64,000 bases of DNA. Origin: Roseovarius indicus (GTDB taxonomy: Bacteria > Pseudomonadota > Alphaproteobacteria > Rhodobacterales > Rhodobacteraceae). Positions 17,160 to 25,770 of the stretch are shown in pieces. Position numbers and translations under genes: made by a program. Position 1 is the stretch's first letter; each line of letters begins with the position of its first letter. A model generated the notes under the pieces. The model was not told where the DNA came from, did not search any database, and saw only the letters and a list, made by a program, of their open reading frames with translations. Where the stretch lies: the NCBI RefSeq assembly GCF_008728195.1, contig NZ_CP031598.1:744001-808000 (forward strand). Direction: 5' to 3'.

Positions 17160-17268
17160 TGTCGCCCGAGGTGCGTTGCCAGACGGTGTAGCCGCTTTCC
17201 TCGAGGGCGAAATGCGCGCCAACCCCGATGACGGCAATCGCCGCGAACCCTATGAACATCGCTTTCAT
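17143..17268 (-). CDS. 41-residue single-span membrane protein in the FDH operon
   Basis: A short gene whose ATG (17266-17268) overlaps the stop of the WD40-cytochrome gene (17265-17267) as ATGA, behind GGAGGGCGAGG. The product begins MKAMFIGFAAIAVIGVGAHF, giving one membrane helix at about residues 3-20, followed by a short polar tail ending SGDSVRLD. Its end overlaps the response regulator start. Tight coupling on both sides and the clean topology argue that it is real. Small single-span proteins often stabilise membrane oxidoreductase complexes, so a structural role beside the cytochrome or FDH gamma subunit is possible. I do not recognise a named family. Confidence 0.6.
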   Translation of the reverse strand: MKAMFIGFAAIAVIGVGAHFALEESGYTVWQRTSGDSVRLD

Positions 17269-18530
17269 TCCTCGCCCTCCTTGCTGGCGGTCTTGAGCCA
17301 CGCGATCAGGTCGTCGCGGTCGGTCTGGCCGGCGATCACCTGCATCGGCATCTTCGAGCCGGGGATATAGTGATCGGGGCCCTCGTCGAACAGGGCGTCG
17401 ATGGTGGTCTCGTTCCAGATGATATCAGAACCCGACAGGGTTTCGGAATAGGGATAGCCCGGCACGGTGCCGGCGCGGCGGCCGAAGACATTGTGGAGCG
17501 TCGGGCCGGCCTTGCGTGAGGGGCCCGGTGTGACGGCGTGGCAGATCGAGCATTTGCGCATGAACTGGCGTTCGCCGTTGGGCATGGTGTCGGCGTCGCG
17601 CAGGAAGCTGCGTTCGCCGGTGATGCCGGGGTCGAATTCGTCGAGCAGGGCGGTGGGCCAGCCATAGGCGACATCGTCGAGCCCGCCGGCCCAGATTGTG
17701 GTGCCGTCGGGGGAGAAGGCGAGCGCCCAGACCGGCCCTTGGCGGGTGGCGCGGAAGTCGCGGGCGATTTGCCACTCGGCGGTGTCGACGACCATGATGT
17801 AGCCGTGGCCGTCACCGACGGCGAGCTGGTGGGTTTCCGGATGGTAGGCCATCGACAGGATCGGGCGGCGGTCGAGGGTGAAATCGGCGATCTCGGCGCC
17901 TTGGGCGTCGAGCACGCGGGTGCCGCCGTCGACGGCGCCGTAGGCGACCCAGTCGGGGGTGGCGATGATCTCGTTCACGCCGAAGCCGTGGCGGGCGACC
18001 TGGATGGGGGCGCTGTCGGTTGTGAGGTCGTAATGCAGCAGCAGGCCGTCGGTGGTGCCGGCGTAGAGGCTGTCGGGGGTGTCGAAGGCCACGGCGTTGA
18101 CGCCGGCGGGGGCGTCGAGGTGGCGCGGTTCGCCGCCGTCGAGGGGCCAGAGGCCGATGGTGCCGTCCCAGGAGGCGGAGGCGACGGTGCCGCCGGAGAT
18201 GTCGAGGCCGGTGACCTTGCCCTTGTGGGTGCCGAGCGTGCGGGGGGTGTCGGACCAGAGGCGGACGGCGAAGTCGTCGCCGCCGGAGACGAGAACGCCC
18301 TCGCCGAACGCGACCGTGTTGACGGCGGCGTCGTGGCCTTCGAGCCATCGGGGCGTGCGCCCTTCCCAGAGCCCGACGGAATTGTCGAAGCTGGCGGTGG
18401 CGACGTGGCCGTCGGGGGTGGTGGCGATCCCCATGATGGGGCCGCCATGGCCCTTGAGCGTGGTGAAGTCCTGCGCCCAGGCTGGCGAGAGCGTCGCCAG
18501 CAGGGCCGCAACGGCAAGGAGGCGCATCAC
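17265..18530 (-). CDS. Periplasmic WD40-repeat/cytochrome c fusion protein
   Basis: A 421-residue exported protein. A signal peptide covers residues 1 to about 19 (cleavage near PAWAQ). Several WD40-type beta-propeller blades follow, each with a TASFDNSVGLW- or SGGDDFAVRLW-like ending, to about residue 300. A class I cytochrome c domain ends the chain, with heme motif CSICH (Cys327, Cys330, His331), GPTLHNVFGRRAGTVPGY and a likely axial methionine in GSKMPMQV. It overlaps the FDH gamma gene by 4 bp and is coupled to the 41-residue gene. It probably passes electrons or docks partners in the periplasm beside the FDH complex; that role is inference. Confidence 0.85.
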   Translation of the reverse strand: MMRLLAVAALLATLSPAWAQDFTTLKGHGGPIMGIATTPDGHVATASFDNSVGLWEGRTPRWLEGHDAAVNTVAFGEGVLVSGGDDFAVRLWSDTPRTLGTHKGKVTGLDISGGTVASASWDGTIGLWPLDGGEPRHLDAPAGVNAVAFDTPDSLYAGTTDGLLLHYDLTTDSAPIQVARHGFGVNEIIATPDWVAYGAVDGGTRVLDAQGAEIADFTLDRRPILSMAYHPETHQLAVGDGHGYIMVVDTAEWQIARDFRATRQGPVWALAFSPDGTTIWAGGLDDVAYGWPTALLDEFDPGITGERSFLRDADTMPNGERQFMRKCSICHAVTPGPSRKAGPTLHNVFGRRAGTVPGYPYSETLSGSDIIWNETTIDALFDEGPDHYIPGSKMPMQVIAGQTDRDDLIAWLKTASKEGEE

Positions 18531-19750
18531 TCGGCCGGGGCTGTCTTGGATGCGGTCTTGGGCGCTGTGGCTTCGTTCTTCTCCTTCAGCTCCTCGTACC
18601 AGATGGAGTGGTGCTGTTCGGCCCAGTTCTCATCCACTTCGCCGGAGCCCATGGCCTCGAACGCGCCCTCCATACCGACGGAGCCGATGTAGATATGGGC
18701 GAGGATGATGGCCATCAGCACGAAGGAGACGATGGCGTGCCAGAGTTGGGCGAGCTGCATCTCCTCCTGCGGGGCGAGCGCGGTGGGCAGCGGGTCGTAG
18801 CCCACGAGGCCGGGCAGGCCGAGGTCGTTGATGACGGAGAAGGTCTTGGCGAAGAGCTGCAGTTCGAAGGGGAAGAGCAGCGAGAGGCCGGAGACGGCGA
18901 TGGAGGTGCCGAGCAGGATGACGGACCAGAAGATGATCTTCTGCCCGGCGTTGAATTTCTTCGCGGGCGGGTGGGACTTGCCGATGATGCCGCCGGCCTG
19001 CTTGAACCAGATCAGGTCGAGCCGGTTGGGGATGTTGTGCCAGACCCAGAGGACGAAGACGAGGACGAGGCCGACCATGAAGGCCCAGGACACGTTGTTG
19101 TGGATGTACTTGGAGTAGGTGAGCAGGGTCGCGTTGAACTCCTTGCCGATATAGGGCGCGATGAACATGCGGCCGAAGAGCGTGCAGAGGCCGGTGAGGG
19201 CCAGCAGGATGAAGGACCCGGCGAGAAGCCAGTGCGAGAAGCGTTCGAAACCGGCGAAGCGGGTGACGGTGTGGCCGGTCTTGCCGGCGTCGATGCGGAT
19301 GCGGCCGCGCAGGAGCAGGAAGAGCGCGAGGAAGGCGATGGTGCCGAGGAGGAGCCAGCCGCCATAGGTGGCGAGCGGGCCTTCGCGGAACTCGTACCAG
19401 CGCATGCCGCCATCCTGCACGAGCACCTTGGCCACGTCGCCGCCGGCGGAGACCTTCACGTCGGCCTCGTTGTAGCGCAGGGCGCGCCAGAGTTCGGGGT
19501 CGGAGGCGCCGCCGAGGGTGCCGAGCTGCTGGGCGATGCCCGCCGCGCTGTCGGGGTCGCCGATATTGTCGGAGCGGTAGCTGTCATCGACCTTTTCGCC
19601 GCGCTGGCGGGCGAGGATGTCTTCGAGCGTCGTGGCGCCGCCGGTGGCGGAGCGGTCGGGTTCGGCGGTTTCGGCGTCCTGTGCCGTGGCGGTGGTGCCG
19701 AGCGGCAGGGCCAGCATGAGGATCAGCAGGACATGGACAAGGTATCGCAT
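18527..19750 (-). CDS. Formate dehydrogenase gamma subunit (cytochrome b)
   Basis: Membrane subunit that anchors formate dehydrogenase and transfers electrons to quinone, 407 residues. A signal peptide (1 to about 24) precedes a periplasmic N-terminal extension of roughly 100 residues, as in many alphaproteobacterial FDH gamma proteins. Four or five membrane helices follow, with heme-ligand histidines in GFERFSHWLLA, KYIHNNVSW and LWHAIVSFVLMAIILAHIY. The frame is open to 19807, but ATG 19750 has GGAGAG upstream and starts directly with the signal peptide. It lies after the beta subunit gene and overlaps the WD40-cytochrome gene. Confidence 0.9.
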   Translation of the reverse strand: MRYLVHVLLILMLALPLGTTATAQDAETAEPDRSATGGATTLEDILARQRGEKVDDSYRSDNIGDPDSAAGIAQQLGTLGGASDPELWRALRYNEADVKVSAGGDVAKVLVQDGGMRWYEFREGPLATYGGWLLLGTIAFLALFLLLRGRIRIDAGKTGHTVTRFAGFERFSHWLLAGSFILLALTGLCTLFGRMFIAPYIGKEFNATLLTYSKYIHNNVSWAFMVGLVLVFVLWVWHNIPNRLDLIWFKQAGGIIGKSHPPAKKFNAGQKIIFWSVILLGTSIAVSGLSLLFPFELQLFAKTFSVINDLGLPGLVGYDPLPTALAPQEEMQLAQLWHAIVSFVLMAIILAHIYIGSVGMEGAFEAMGSGEVDENWAEQHHSIWYEELKEKNEATAPKTASKTAPAE

Positions 19751-19902
19751 CCGTCTCTCCAACTCGTGAGGTACGTCTTCAGGGTTCTGCGCCGGGTGAC
19801 GCATCACCGATCCGCCGGGGCAACCTGCGGGGCGGATGGGTCATACGTCGGCATGGGCCGGTCGGGGTGGTGTCTGTCGCGCGTTTGGTGGGCCAAGAGC
19901 CC

Positions 19903-19930
19903 GCCCGGCCCGCATGCGTGCGGGCCGGGC
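19903..19930 (-). other. 12-bp stem hairpin between FDH beta and gamma genes
   Basis: GCCCGGCCCGCA and TGCGGGCCGGGC form a perfect 12-bp stem around the loop TGCG. It begins 13 bases beyond the beta-subunit stop on the transcribed strand, and no U-tract follows. It sits inside the operon, so it more likely protects or processes the mRNA, or partly attenuates the gamma and downstream genes, than ends transcription fully. Confidence 0.6.
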
Positions 19931-19943
19931 AGTTGTTCAGCGG

Positions 19944-20537
19944 TCAGCCGCCCTTCTGGTCGTAGGCGGTGCCCCAGCCCCAGGCGCCAGTGCCGAAGCC
20001 GCGCGCCACGACGCGTTCGCGGTAGATCGCCGAGACGACATCGCCGTCACCGGCAAGCAGCGCCTTGGTCGAACACATCTCGGCGCAGATGGGCAGTTTG
20101 CCCTCGGCGATCCGGTTGCGGCCGTACTTGGAGAACTCGGCGGTGGAGTTGTTCTCCTCGGGGCCGCCGGCGCAGAAGGTGCATTTGTCCATCTTCCCGC
20201 GGGACCCGAAATTGCCCGCCTGCGGATATTGCGGCGCGCCGAAGGGGCACGCGTAGAAGCAATAGCCGCAGCCGATGCAGAGGTCCTTGGAGTGGAGCAC
20301 CACGCCTTCCTCGTTCTGGTAGAAGCAATCCACCGGGCAGACGGCCATGCAGGGCGCGTCCGAACAGTGCATGCAGGCCACCGAGATCGAGCGTTCACCC
20401 GGTTTGCCGTCCTGGATCGTGACCACCCTGCGGCGGTTGATCCCCCACGGCACCTCGTGCTCGTTCTTGCAGGCCGTGACGCAGGCGTTGCATTCGATGC
20501 AGCGCTCGGCGTCGCAGAGAAATTTCGCTCTAGCCAT
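19944..20537 (-). CDS. fdh3B: Formate dehydrogenase beta subunit, 4x[4Fe-4S]
   Basis: Iron-sulfur electron-transfer subunit, 197 residues. It holds four cysteine groups: CIECNACVTACKNE, CMHCSDAPCMAVCP, CIGCGYCFYACPFG, and CTFC paired with CAEMC. They carry electrons from the catalytic subunit to the cytochrome b subunit. There is no signal peptide, as expected for a subunit exported together with the Tat-tagged alpha chain. AGGAGG lies ahead of the ATG, 14 bp after the alpha gene. The gene symbol reflects the common FDH3-type naming and is tentative; the subunit call is secure. Confidence 0.92.
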   Translation of the reverse strand: MARAKFLCDAERCIECNACVTACKNEHEVPWGINRRRVVTIQDGKPGERSISVACMHCSDAPCMAVCPVDCFYQNEEGVVLHSKDLCIGCGYCFYACPFGAPQYPQAGNFGSRGKMDKCTFCAGGPEENNSTAEFSKYGRNRIAEGKLPICAEMCSTKALLAGDGDVVSAIYRERVVARGFGTGAWGWGTAYDQKGG

Positions 20538-20551
20538 TCTCTATTTCCTCC

Positions 20552-23500
20552 TTACGCAGGCATGATCTTGCAGAGAGTCGCCTTGGTCTCCTGCATCTGG
20601 GTGACACTGTCATACCCGTAGGTCTGGGCAGTGTTGGTGGATTCCCCGAGCACATAGGGGTCGGCGCCGTCGGGGTATTTCGACCGCAGGTCGTTGCCCT
20701 GGAAGTGGCCGCCGAAGTGGAAGGGCATGAAGGCCACGCCTTCGCCCACCCGTTCGGTCACCATCGCCATGACTTTGACCTTGCCGCCCTCGGGGCCTTC
20801 GACCCAGACCTGTGCACCGTCCCGCACGCCGATATTGTTGGCGTCACGCGGGTGGATTTCGATGAACATGTCCTGCTGAAGCTCGGCGAGCCAGGGGTTG
20901 GAGCGCGTTTCGTCGCCCCCGCCCTCGTACTCGACCAGCCGGCCCGAGGTCAGGATGATGGGATAATCCTTGGAAAAGTCCTGCTTCTGGATCGAGGCGT
21001 ACATCGTCGGCAGACGATAGAACTTGCGATCCTCGTAGGTCGGATAATCCTCCACCAGATCCCGGCGGTTGGTGTAGAGCGGCTCGCGGTGGACAGGGAC
21101 CGGGTCGGGGAAGGTCCAGACCACGGTACGGGCCTTGGCGTTGCCGAAGGGGGCGCAGCCATGCTTGATGGCCACCCGCTGGATGCCGCCGGACAGGTCG
21201 GTCTTCCAGTTGAGCGAGGCCGTCTTGTCGTTGAAGTCCGACGGGAACGGGGACATCGACTGTTCGCCGACTTCCTCGTCACTGCCCTGCGTGCCGTCAC
21301 CGGAGGTGATGCCCTGGGCCGAGTCGCTGTCGCCGTCGTCGCTTTGACCGACGGAGCCATCGAGCTCGAGACCGACGATGCCTGCCATGATGCGGCGCTC
21401 GTCATCGGTCAGGTCACTGTCCCATCCGAGGTCGATCAGCATCTGCATCGTGAATTCAGGGTAGCCGTCCTGAATTTCCGATCCGGGCGTCGCGACCCCT
21501 TCAGCCAGCAGGTTGTCGCCTTCGTGTTCCACCCCGAAACGGGCGCGGAACGTCAGGCCGCCTTCGGCCACCGGTTTCGACATGTCGTAGAGGTTGGGGG
21601 TGCCGGGGTGTTTCATCTCGGCGGTGCCCCAGGACGGCCAGGGAAGGCCGTAATAGTCGCCATCGGCGGGGCCGCCGATCGCCTTGAGGGTGGTCTTGTC
21701 GAAGGTGTGCTGATTCTCCATGTGGAGTTTCAGCCGTTCCGGGCTTTGGCCGGTATAGCCGATCGTCCACATGCCGCGGTTGATTTCGCGGAGCGTGTCC
21801 TCGACATTGGGCGTCACGCCGTCGTCTTCGAGCGCGATGTTGCGGAACATGCGGTCATGGAAGCCGAACTTCTTGGCGAAGAGGCCGATGATCTCGTGAT
21901 CCGGTTTCGACTCGAAGAGCGGGTCGACGACCTTTTCGCGCCACTGGAACGAGCGGTTCGATGCGGTGACCGAGCCGTAGGTCTCGAACTGGGTGGCCGC
22001 CGGCAGCAGGTAGACGCCATCGGTGCGGTCGTGCAGCACGGCGGAGACGGTGGGATACGGGTCGACCACGACCAGCATGTCCAGCTTCTCCATCGCCTTC
22101 TTCATCTCGACCATGCGGGTCTGAGAGTTGGGCGCGTGGCCCCAGAGCACCATCGCCCGGACGTTGTTGGGCTGGTCGATGTTCTCGGCGTCTTCAAGGA
22201 TGCCGTCGATCCAGCGAGACACGGGGATGCCGGTCTCGTTCATCAGGCTCTTGTCCTTGCCGTCGGCGCCTTTCACCGTGGCGAACTGGCCGCTGAGCCA
22301 GTCGAAGTCTTCCTCCCAGACGCGGGCCCAGTGCTGCCACGAGCCCTTGGAGAGGCCGTAATAGCCCGGCAGGGTGTGCGAGAGCACGCCCAGGTCGGTG
22401 GCGCCCTGCACGTTGTCGTGGCCGCGGAAGATGTTGGTGCCGCCACCCGAGGTGCCCATGTTCCCCAGCGCAAGCTGGAGGATGCAGTAGGCGCGGGTGT
22501 TGTTGTTGCCGTTGGTGTGCTGCGTGCCGCCCATGCACCAGATCACGGTGCCGGGGCGATTGTTGGCCATGGTCCGGGCCACGCGGCGGAGCTGTTCGCC
22601 GGGCGTGCCGGTGACGCGTTCGACCTCTTCCGGGGTCCACTTGGCAACCTCTTCGCGGATCTGGTCCATGCCCCAGACACGGGTGCGGATGAACTCCTTG
22701 TCCTCCCAGCCGTTCTCGAAGATGTGCCAGAGGATGCCCCAGATCAGCGCCACGTCGGAGCCGGGCCGGAAGCGGACATATTCATCGGCATGGGCCGCGG
22801 TGCGCGTGAAGCGCGGGTCGCAGACGATGAGCGGCGCGTTGTTCTGCTCTTTCGCGCGCAGAACGTGGAGGAGGGACACGGGGTGTGCCTCTGCCGGGTT
22901 GCCGCCGATGATGAAGATGGCCTTGGAGTTGTGGATGTCGTTGTAGGAGTTGGTCATGGCGCCGTAGCCCCATGTGTTCGCAACCCCCGCCACCGTGGTG
23001 GAGTGACAGATCCGGGCCTGGTGGTCGACGTTGTTGGTGCCCCAGTAGCCCGCGAACTTGCGGAAGAGATAGGCCTGTTCGTTGCTGTGCTTGGCGGAGC
23101 CGAGCCAGTAGACGCTGTCGGGGCCGCTTTCCTCGCGGATCGACATCATGCCATCGCCGATCTCGTTGATCGCCTCTTCCCACGAGATGCGCTTCCACTC
23201 GCCGCCCTCTTTCTTCATCGGGTACTTGAGGCGGCGTTCGCCGTGGGCGTGTTCCCGCACCGAGGCACCCTTGGCGCAGTGGGCGCCGAGGTTGAACGGG
23301 CTGTCCCAGCCGGGTTCCTGGCCCGTCCAGACGCCATCCTGCACTTCGGCGATGACGGTGCAGCCCACGGAACAGTGGGTGCAGACGGATTTCTTGAGAT
23401 CGACCGCGCCGGTGGCGGTGGATGCGGCGTTGGCCTTCTGCACGGTTCCACCCGTGGCAGCGACGGCGGCGAGGCCGCCGATGGCCAGACCCGAGCCGCG

Positions 23501-23599
23501 CAGGAACGCGCGGCGGTCAACCGAGGTTTGCGCCACCTCGGACAGGATCGAAGTCCGCTGGGGGCGTCGCGCAACCCCGTTGGTCTTTTTCCTAAGCAT
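20552..23599 (-). CDS. fdh3A: Formate dehydrogenase catalytic alpha subunit (Mo/W, Cys type)
   Basis: Periplasmic catalytic subunit that oxidises formate to CO2, 1015 residues. A twin-arginine signal, RRAFLRG (29-35), is followed by a hydrophobic core. The N-terminal [4Fe-4S] ligands are Cys73, Cys76, Cys80 and Cys108. The metal ligand is Cys198 followed by His199 in ARICHSTTVAGVA, so it is the cysteine rather than the selenocysteine form. Molybdopterin-binding regions continue to the C-terminus. An acidic Ser/Asp-rich stretch at about residues 748-779 (QSDDGDSDSAQ and after) looks like an inserted flexible loop. Nearby tungstate uptake genes suggest tungsten as the metal, which the sequence alone cannot prove. 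Confidence 0.95.
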   Translation of the reverse strand: MLRKKTNGVARRPQRTSILSEVAQTSVDRRAFLRGSGLAIGGLAAVAATGGTVQKANAASTATGAVDLKKSVCTHCSVGCTVIAEVQDGVWTGQEPGWDSPFNLGAHCAKGASVREHAHGERRLKYPMKKEGGEWKRISWEEAINEIGDGMMSIREESGPDSVYWLGSAKHSNEQAYLFRKFAGYWGTNNVDHQARICHSTTVAGVANTWGYGAMTNSYNDIHNSKAIFIIGGNPAEAHPVSLLHVLRAKEQNNAPLIVCDPRFTRTAAHADEYVRFRPGSDVALIWGILWHIFENGWEDKEFIRTRVWGMDQIREEVAKWTPEEVERVTGTPGEQLRRVARTMANNRPGTVIWCMGGTQHTNGNNNTRAYCILQLALGNMGTSGGGTNIFRGHDNVQGATDLGVLSHTLPGYYGLSKGSWQHWARVWEEDFDWLSGQFATVKGADGKDKSLMNETGIPVSRWIDGILEDAENIDQPNNVRAMVLWGHAPNSQTRMVEMKKAMEKLDMLVVVDPYPTVSAVLHDRTDGVYLLPAATQFETYGSVTASNRSFQWREKVVDPLFESKPDHEIIGLFAKKFGFHDRMFRNIALEDDGVTPNVEDTLREINRGMWTIGYTGQSPERLKLHMENQHTFDKTTLKAIGGPADGDYYGLPWPSWGTAEMKHPGTPNLYDMSKPVAEGGLTFRARFGVEHEGDNLLAEGVATPGSEIQDGYPEFTMQMLIDLGWDSDLTDDERRIMAGIVGLELDGSVGQSDDGDSDSAQGITSGDGTQGSDEEVGEQSMSPFPSDFNDKTASLNWKTDLSGGIQRVAIKHGCAPFGNAKARTVVWTFPDPVPVHREPLYTNRRDLVEDYPTYEDRKFYRLPTMYASIQKQDFSKDYPIILTSGRLVEYEGGGDETRSNPWLAELQQDMFIEIHPRDANNIGVRDGAQVWVEGPEGGKVKVMAMVTERVGEGVAFMPFHFGGHFQGNDLRSKYPDGADPYVLGESTNTAQTYGYDSVTQMQETKATLCKIMPA

Positions 23600-23739
23600 G
23601 TTTCTCTCTCCCTTGCTCGCCCGGGCATCCCCGCCCTGACTTGCTTGGCACTTACGGTGACTTCGGGCAGTCGGGCGTCACGCAACCAGTCGCCTTCGGT
23701 CGGTTAAGCAGGTCCGCGGAATGCGGGCCGGCGGTTGGC

Positions 23740-23925
23740 TTAGAACTTCGCCGAGGCGAAGTAGGCGCGGGTATGCGCGGTGTCCTGCATCTTGTCGGAT
23801 GACAGGTCGGGCTCGGCCGCTTCCGCGTCCGATGCGCCGGTGGCAACAGCGACCGCCGCGATGGGCGCCGTGGTGCCGGCCAGCTTGAGGAAATCTCGGC
23901 GCGATGCGCCGTCTTCCTTCTTCAT
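23740..23925 (-). CDS. Formate dehydrogenase region Tat-signal small protein
   Basis: A 61-residue protein that is almost entirely a twin-arginine signal: RRDFLKLAG at about residues 9-17, a hydrophobic core, a likely cleavage after DAEAAEP and a short mature tail ending RAYFASAKF. Small Tat-target proteins of this kind are commonly found directly upstream of FDH alpha genes. GGAGG precedes the ATG. It may help deliver or assemble the exported enzyme. The family match is good; the function is unproven. Confidence 0.85.
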   Translation of the reverse strand: MKKEDGASRRDFLKLAGTTAPIAAVAVATGASDAEAAEPDLSSDKMQDTAHTRAYFASAKF

Positions 23926-23949
23926 GAGAGCCTCCTCTCTTTGGTGGGT

Positions 23950-23990
23950 GGGCGGCGGGGCCGCCCGTGTCTGCCCGGGCCAGAGCCCGG
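23950..23990 (-). other. Two GC hairpins between torD-like and Tat genes
   Basis: GGGCGGC pairs with GCCGCCC around GGG (23950-23966), and CCGGGC pairs with GCCCGG around CAGA (23975-23990). The pair fills most of the 77-bp gap inside the operon. No U-tract follows. They may stabilise the downstream structural-gene mRNA relative to the chaperone message. Confidence 0.4.
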
Positions 23991-24002
23991 ACGGTGGATC
24001 GT

Positions 24003-24611
24003 TCAGGTGCCGCTCATCCGGAAGCCTTCGGACTCGATCTCCATGAAGAGACGGCCGACGGTGCCGACGGGGGCGTAGAAGACGGAGTTCTTCGCCGCCT
24101 CGAGGTCGGAGAAGAAATGCCCGGCCCAGGGGGCGATCTGGCGGTTGAAGAAGTCGCGCTGGGCCGGAAGGGGGGCGGGGGCGCCGAAGCGGCCGACGAT
24201 CAGGGCGGCCATCATCTCCATCAGGCTGGCAATGTTGTCTTCGGGCTCGAACACGTTGTCGGCGCGGGCGAGGCCGAGGCGGGACATGTCCTGCCGCAGG
24301 GTGGCCAGCGGTTTCTCGTTCAGGAAGCCGGTGAGGTAGTAGGACGCGTAGGGCAGAAGCTCGCCCCGGCCGAGGCCGATGAAGAGCTTGTTGAACTCGC
24401 TTTCCAGGGTTTTCGGCTTGGTGACCTTGGCCATGCGCGCCAGCGTGGTGATGGCCTGGCCGAGCTCGCCCTCGTCGCCGGAGAGGCCGGCGGTCTGCGA
24501 CAGCAGCATCTCGTCGGGCGGGCCCGAGAGGAGGACGCCGAGAAAGTTGTAGAGGTCGGCGCGGAGGCGGTCTTCCTCGGCGATCTGGGGCGTGGCGGGG
24601 GTGGCTGTCAT
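24003..24611 (-). CDS. TorD/DmsD-family chaperone for formate dehydrogenase
   Basis: A 202-residue, all-helical cytoplasmic chaperone of the TorD family, which binds the Tat signal of a molybdoenzyme and holds it for cofactor insertion. Family features are LRADLYNFLGVLLSGPPDEMLL near the N-terminus, EFNKLFIGLGRGELLPYASYYLTGFLNEKPLATLR in the middle (the region with the conserved YxSxY-like stretch), and APWAGHFFSDLEAA near the end. The ATG overlaps the DUF3306 gene stop by 4 bp. Its client is most likely the FDH alpha subunit downstream. Confidence 0.88.
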   Translation of the reverse strand: MTATPATPQIAEEDRLRADLYNFLGVLLSGPPDEMLLSQTAGLSGDEGELGQAITTLARMAKVTKPKTLESEFNKLFIGLGRGELLPYASYYLTGFLNEKPLATLRQDMSRLGLARADNVFEPEDNIASLMEMMAALIVGRFGAPAPLPAQRDFFNRQIAPWAGHFFSDLEAAKNSVFYAPVGTVGRLFMEIESEGFRMSGT

Positions 24612-25204
24612 ACGGTTCCTTCCTCGGTCTCGAACCGGAAGCGCATGCGCCGCGTGTTGGCGGGGGCGGTTTCGGGTTCGGCGTCGTCGGTGTCGGCGAA
24701 GGTGTAGCTGTAGGGGGCGTCGGGCTCTTGCTCGGGCTCGACGGTGTCTTGCGGGGCGTCTTCGGGGCTGTCCTCGGAGGCCTCGGCCACGAGGGGCTCT
24801 TCTTCCGGTTCCGGTTCAGGGTCGGCGAACTTGTCGAACATGCCTTTGCCGACCTGGTAGACCGTCTGCATGTTCTCGATGACGCGGGTGGCGTCGGTGT
24901 AATCCTCGCCGTAATCGACCAGCCCGTCGAGATTGGCCAGAACCGGGTTGAGCCGCCAGAGGCGGCGCAGGGCGCGGGTTTTCAGGCGCTGGGGCAGGGC
25001 GGTTTTCAGGAAGGCCTGCACCTCTTCGGCGGTGGTCAGGCTTTCGGGTTCGGGCATGCCGGCCTCGGCCAGAAGCTCTTCATCCGGGCGCTCGGCCAGG
25101 GCCTGTTCGTGGGCTTGGCGTTCGGCGTCTTCGCGGGCGGCGGCCTCGGCGCGTTCCTCGGCGGCGACGGCGGCTTTGCGGCGGGTCCAGAAACCTGTGC
25201 TCAT
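24608..25204 (-). CDS. DUF3306 domain protein
   Basis: A 198-residue protein beginning MSTGFWTRRKAAV. A basic and helical N-terminal half contains LPQRLKTRALRRLWRLNPVLANLDGLVDYGEDYTD, the conserved core of DUF3306, and an acidic, proline-rich tail ends in an arginine-rich segment. There is no signal or membrane segment. Proteins of this family travel with FDH genes together with DUF3305 and are presumed cytoplasmic assembly factors. The frame is open upstream to 25696, but ATG 25204 overlaps the DUF3305 stop and gives the family N-terminus. Confidence 0.85.
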   Translation of the reverse strand: MSTGFWTRRKAAVAAEERAEAAAREDAERQAHEQALAERPDEELLAEAGMPEPESLTTAEEVQAFLKTALPQRLKTRALRRLWRLNPVLANLDGLVDYGEDYTDATRVIENMQTVYQVGKGMFDKFADPEPEPEEEPLVAEASEDSPEDAPQDTVEPEQEPDAPYSYTFADTDDAEPETAPANTRRMRFRFETEEGTV

Positions 25205-25770
25205 TGCATGCGCCTCCGCTTGAGGGCGGGGGAGGCGTAGACGTCGCCCGGCTTGCCGATGCGCGGGTCGCCGATGCCGTCCTGCACCTCGTCGATGCGT
25301 TTGCGGTCGCGTTTGCGTTTCACGAAGACCTCTTCCTGGTGATGTTCCTCGACGAAATCGCGGACCCAGGCGACGAGGCCGTGAGGCATGGGGATCTTGC
25401 CGACCAACTCGTCGCCGCTGTCGGTGTAATCCTGCGCCTCGTAGGGGGAGGCGGTGATGAGGAGGACTTCGTAGGGCACCGGGCCGTCGGTTTCGGCATC
25501 GCGCATGACGACGTAGACGCTGGGCACCTCGGCGGAGAGGCCGTGGAGATAGGCCTCGGTCTCGGCGCCGTGGAGTTCGAGGGTCGGGGTGGCGGCGTGA
25601 TATTCGACGGCCTCGCCCTCGCGCCGGAGCTCGCGCCAGTCGGCGGGGCCTGCGCCGGGCAGGACGGCAACGGCCGACCAGTGCCACTTGGCCCAACGGG
25701 TGACACCGGGCGTGCGGCGCATGACCACCCCCACCGGCATCTTTCGATAGGCGTTCGGATTGTAGATCAC
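25201..25770 (-). CDS. DUF3305 domain protein
   Basis: A 189-residue soluble protein containing the DUF3305 core MPVGVVMRRTPGVTRWAKWHWSAVAVLPGAG near its N-terminus and a basic tail (KRKRDRKR). The family is known almost only from formate dehydrogenase clusters, next to DUF3306, and its molecular role is not established. GTG 25770 is chosen because GGGAGG lies seven bases before it; the frame continues to ATG 25845 with 25 extra residues that lack family character. It is the first gene of the reverse FDH operon, so the promoter should lie just upstream. Confidence 0.85.
   Translation of the reverse strand: MIYNPNAYRKMPVGVVMRRTPGVTRWAKWHWSAVAVLPGAGPADWRELRREGEAVEYHAATPTLELHGAETEAYLHGLSAEVPSVYVVMRDAETDGPVPYEVLLITASPYEAQDYTDSGDELVGKIPMPHGLVAWVRDFVEEHHQEEVFVKRKRDRKRIDEVQDGIGDPRIGKPGDVYASPALKRRRMQ

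Noticed and set aside
20705..23707. A forward open frame of 1000 residues opposite FDH alpha
   Set aside because: It mirrors the FDH alpha gene, is rich in Val/Gly/His/Asp, and has no recognisable motif. The reverse strand encodes a complete, motif-rich enzyme.
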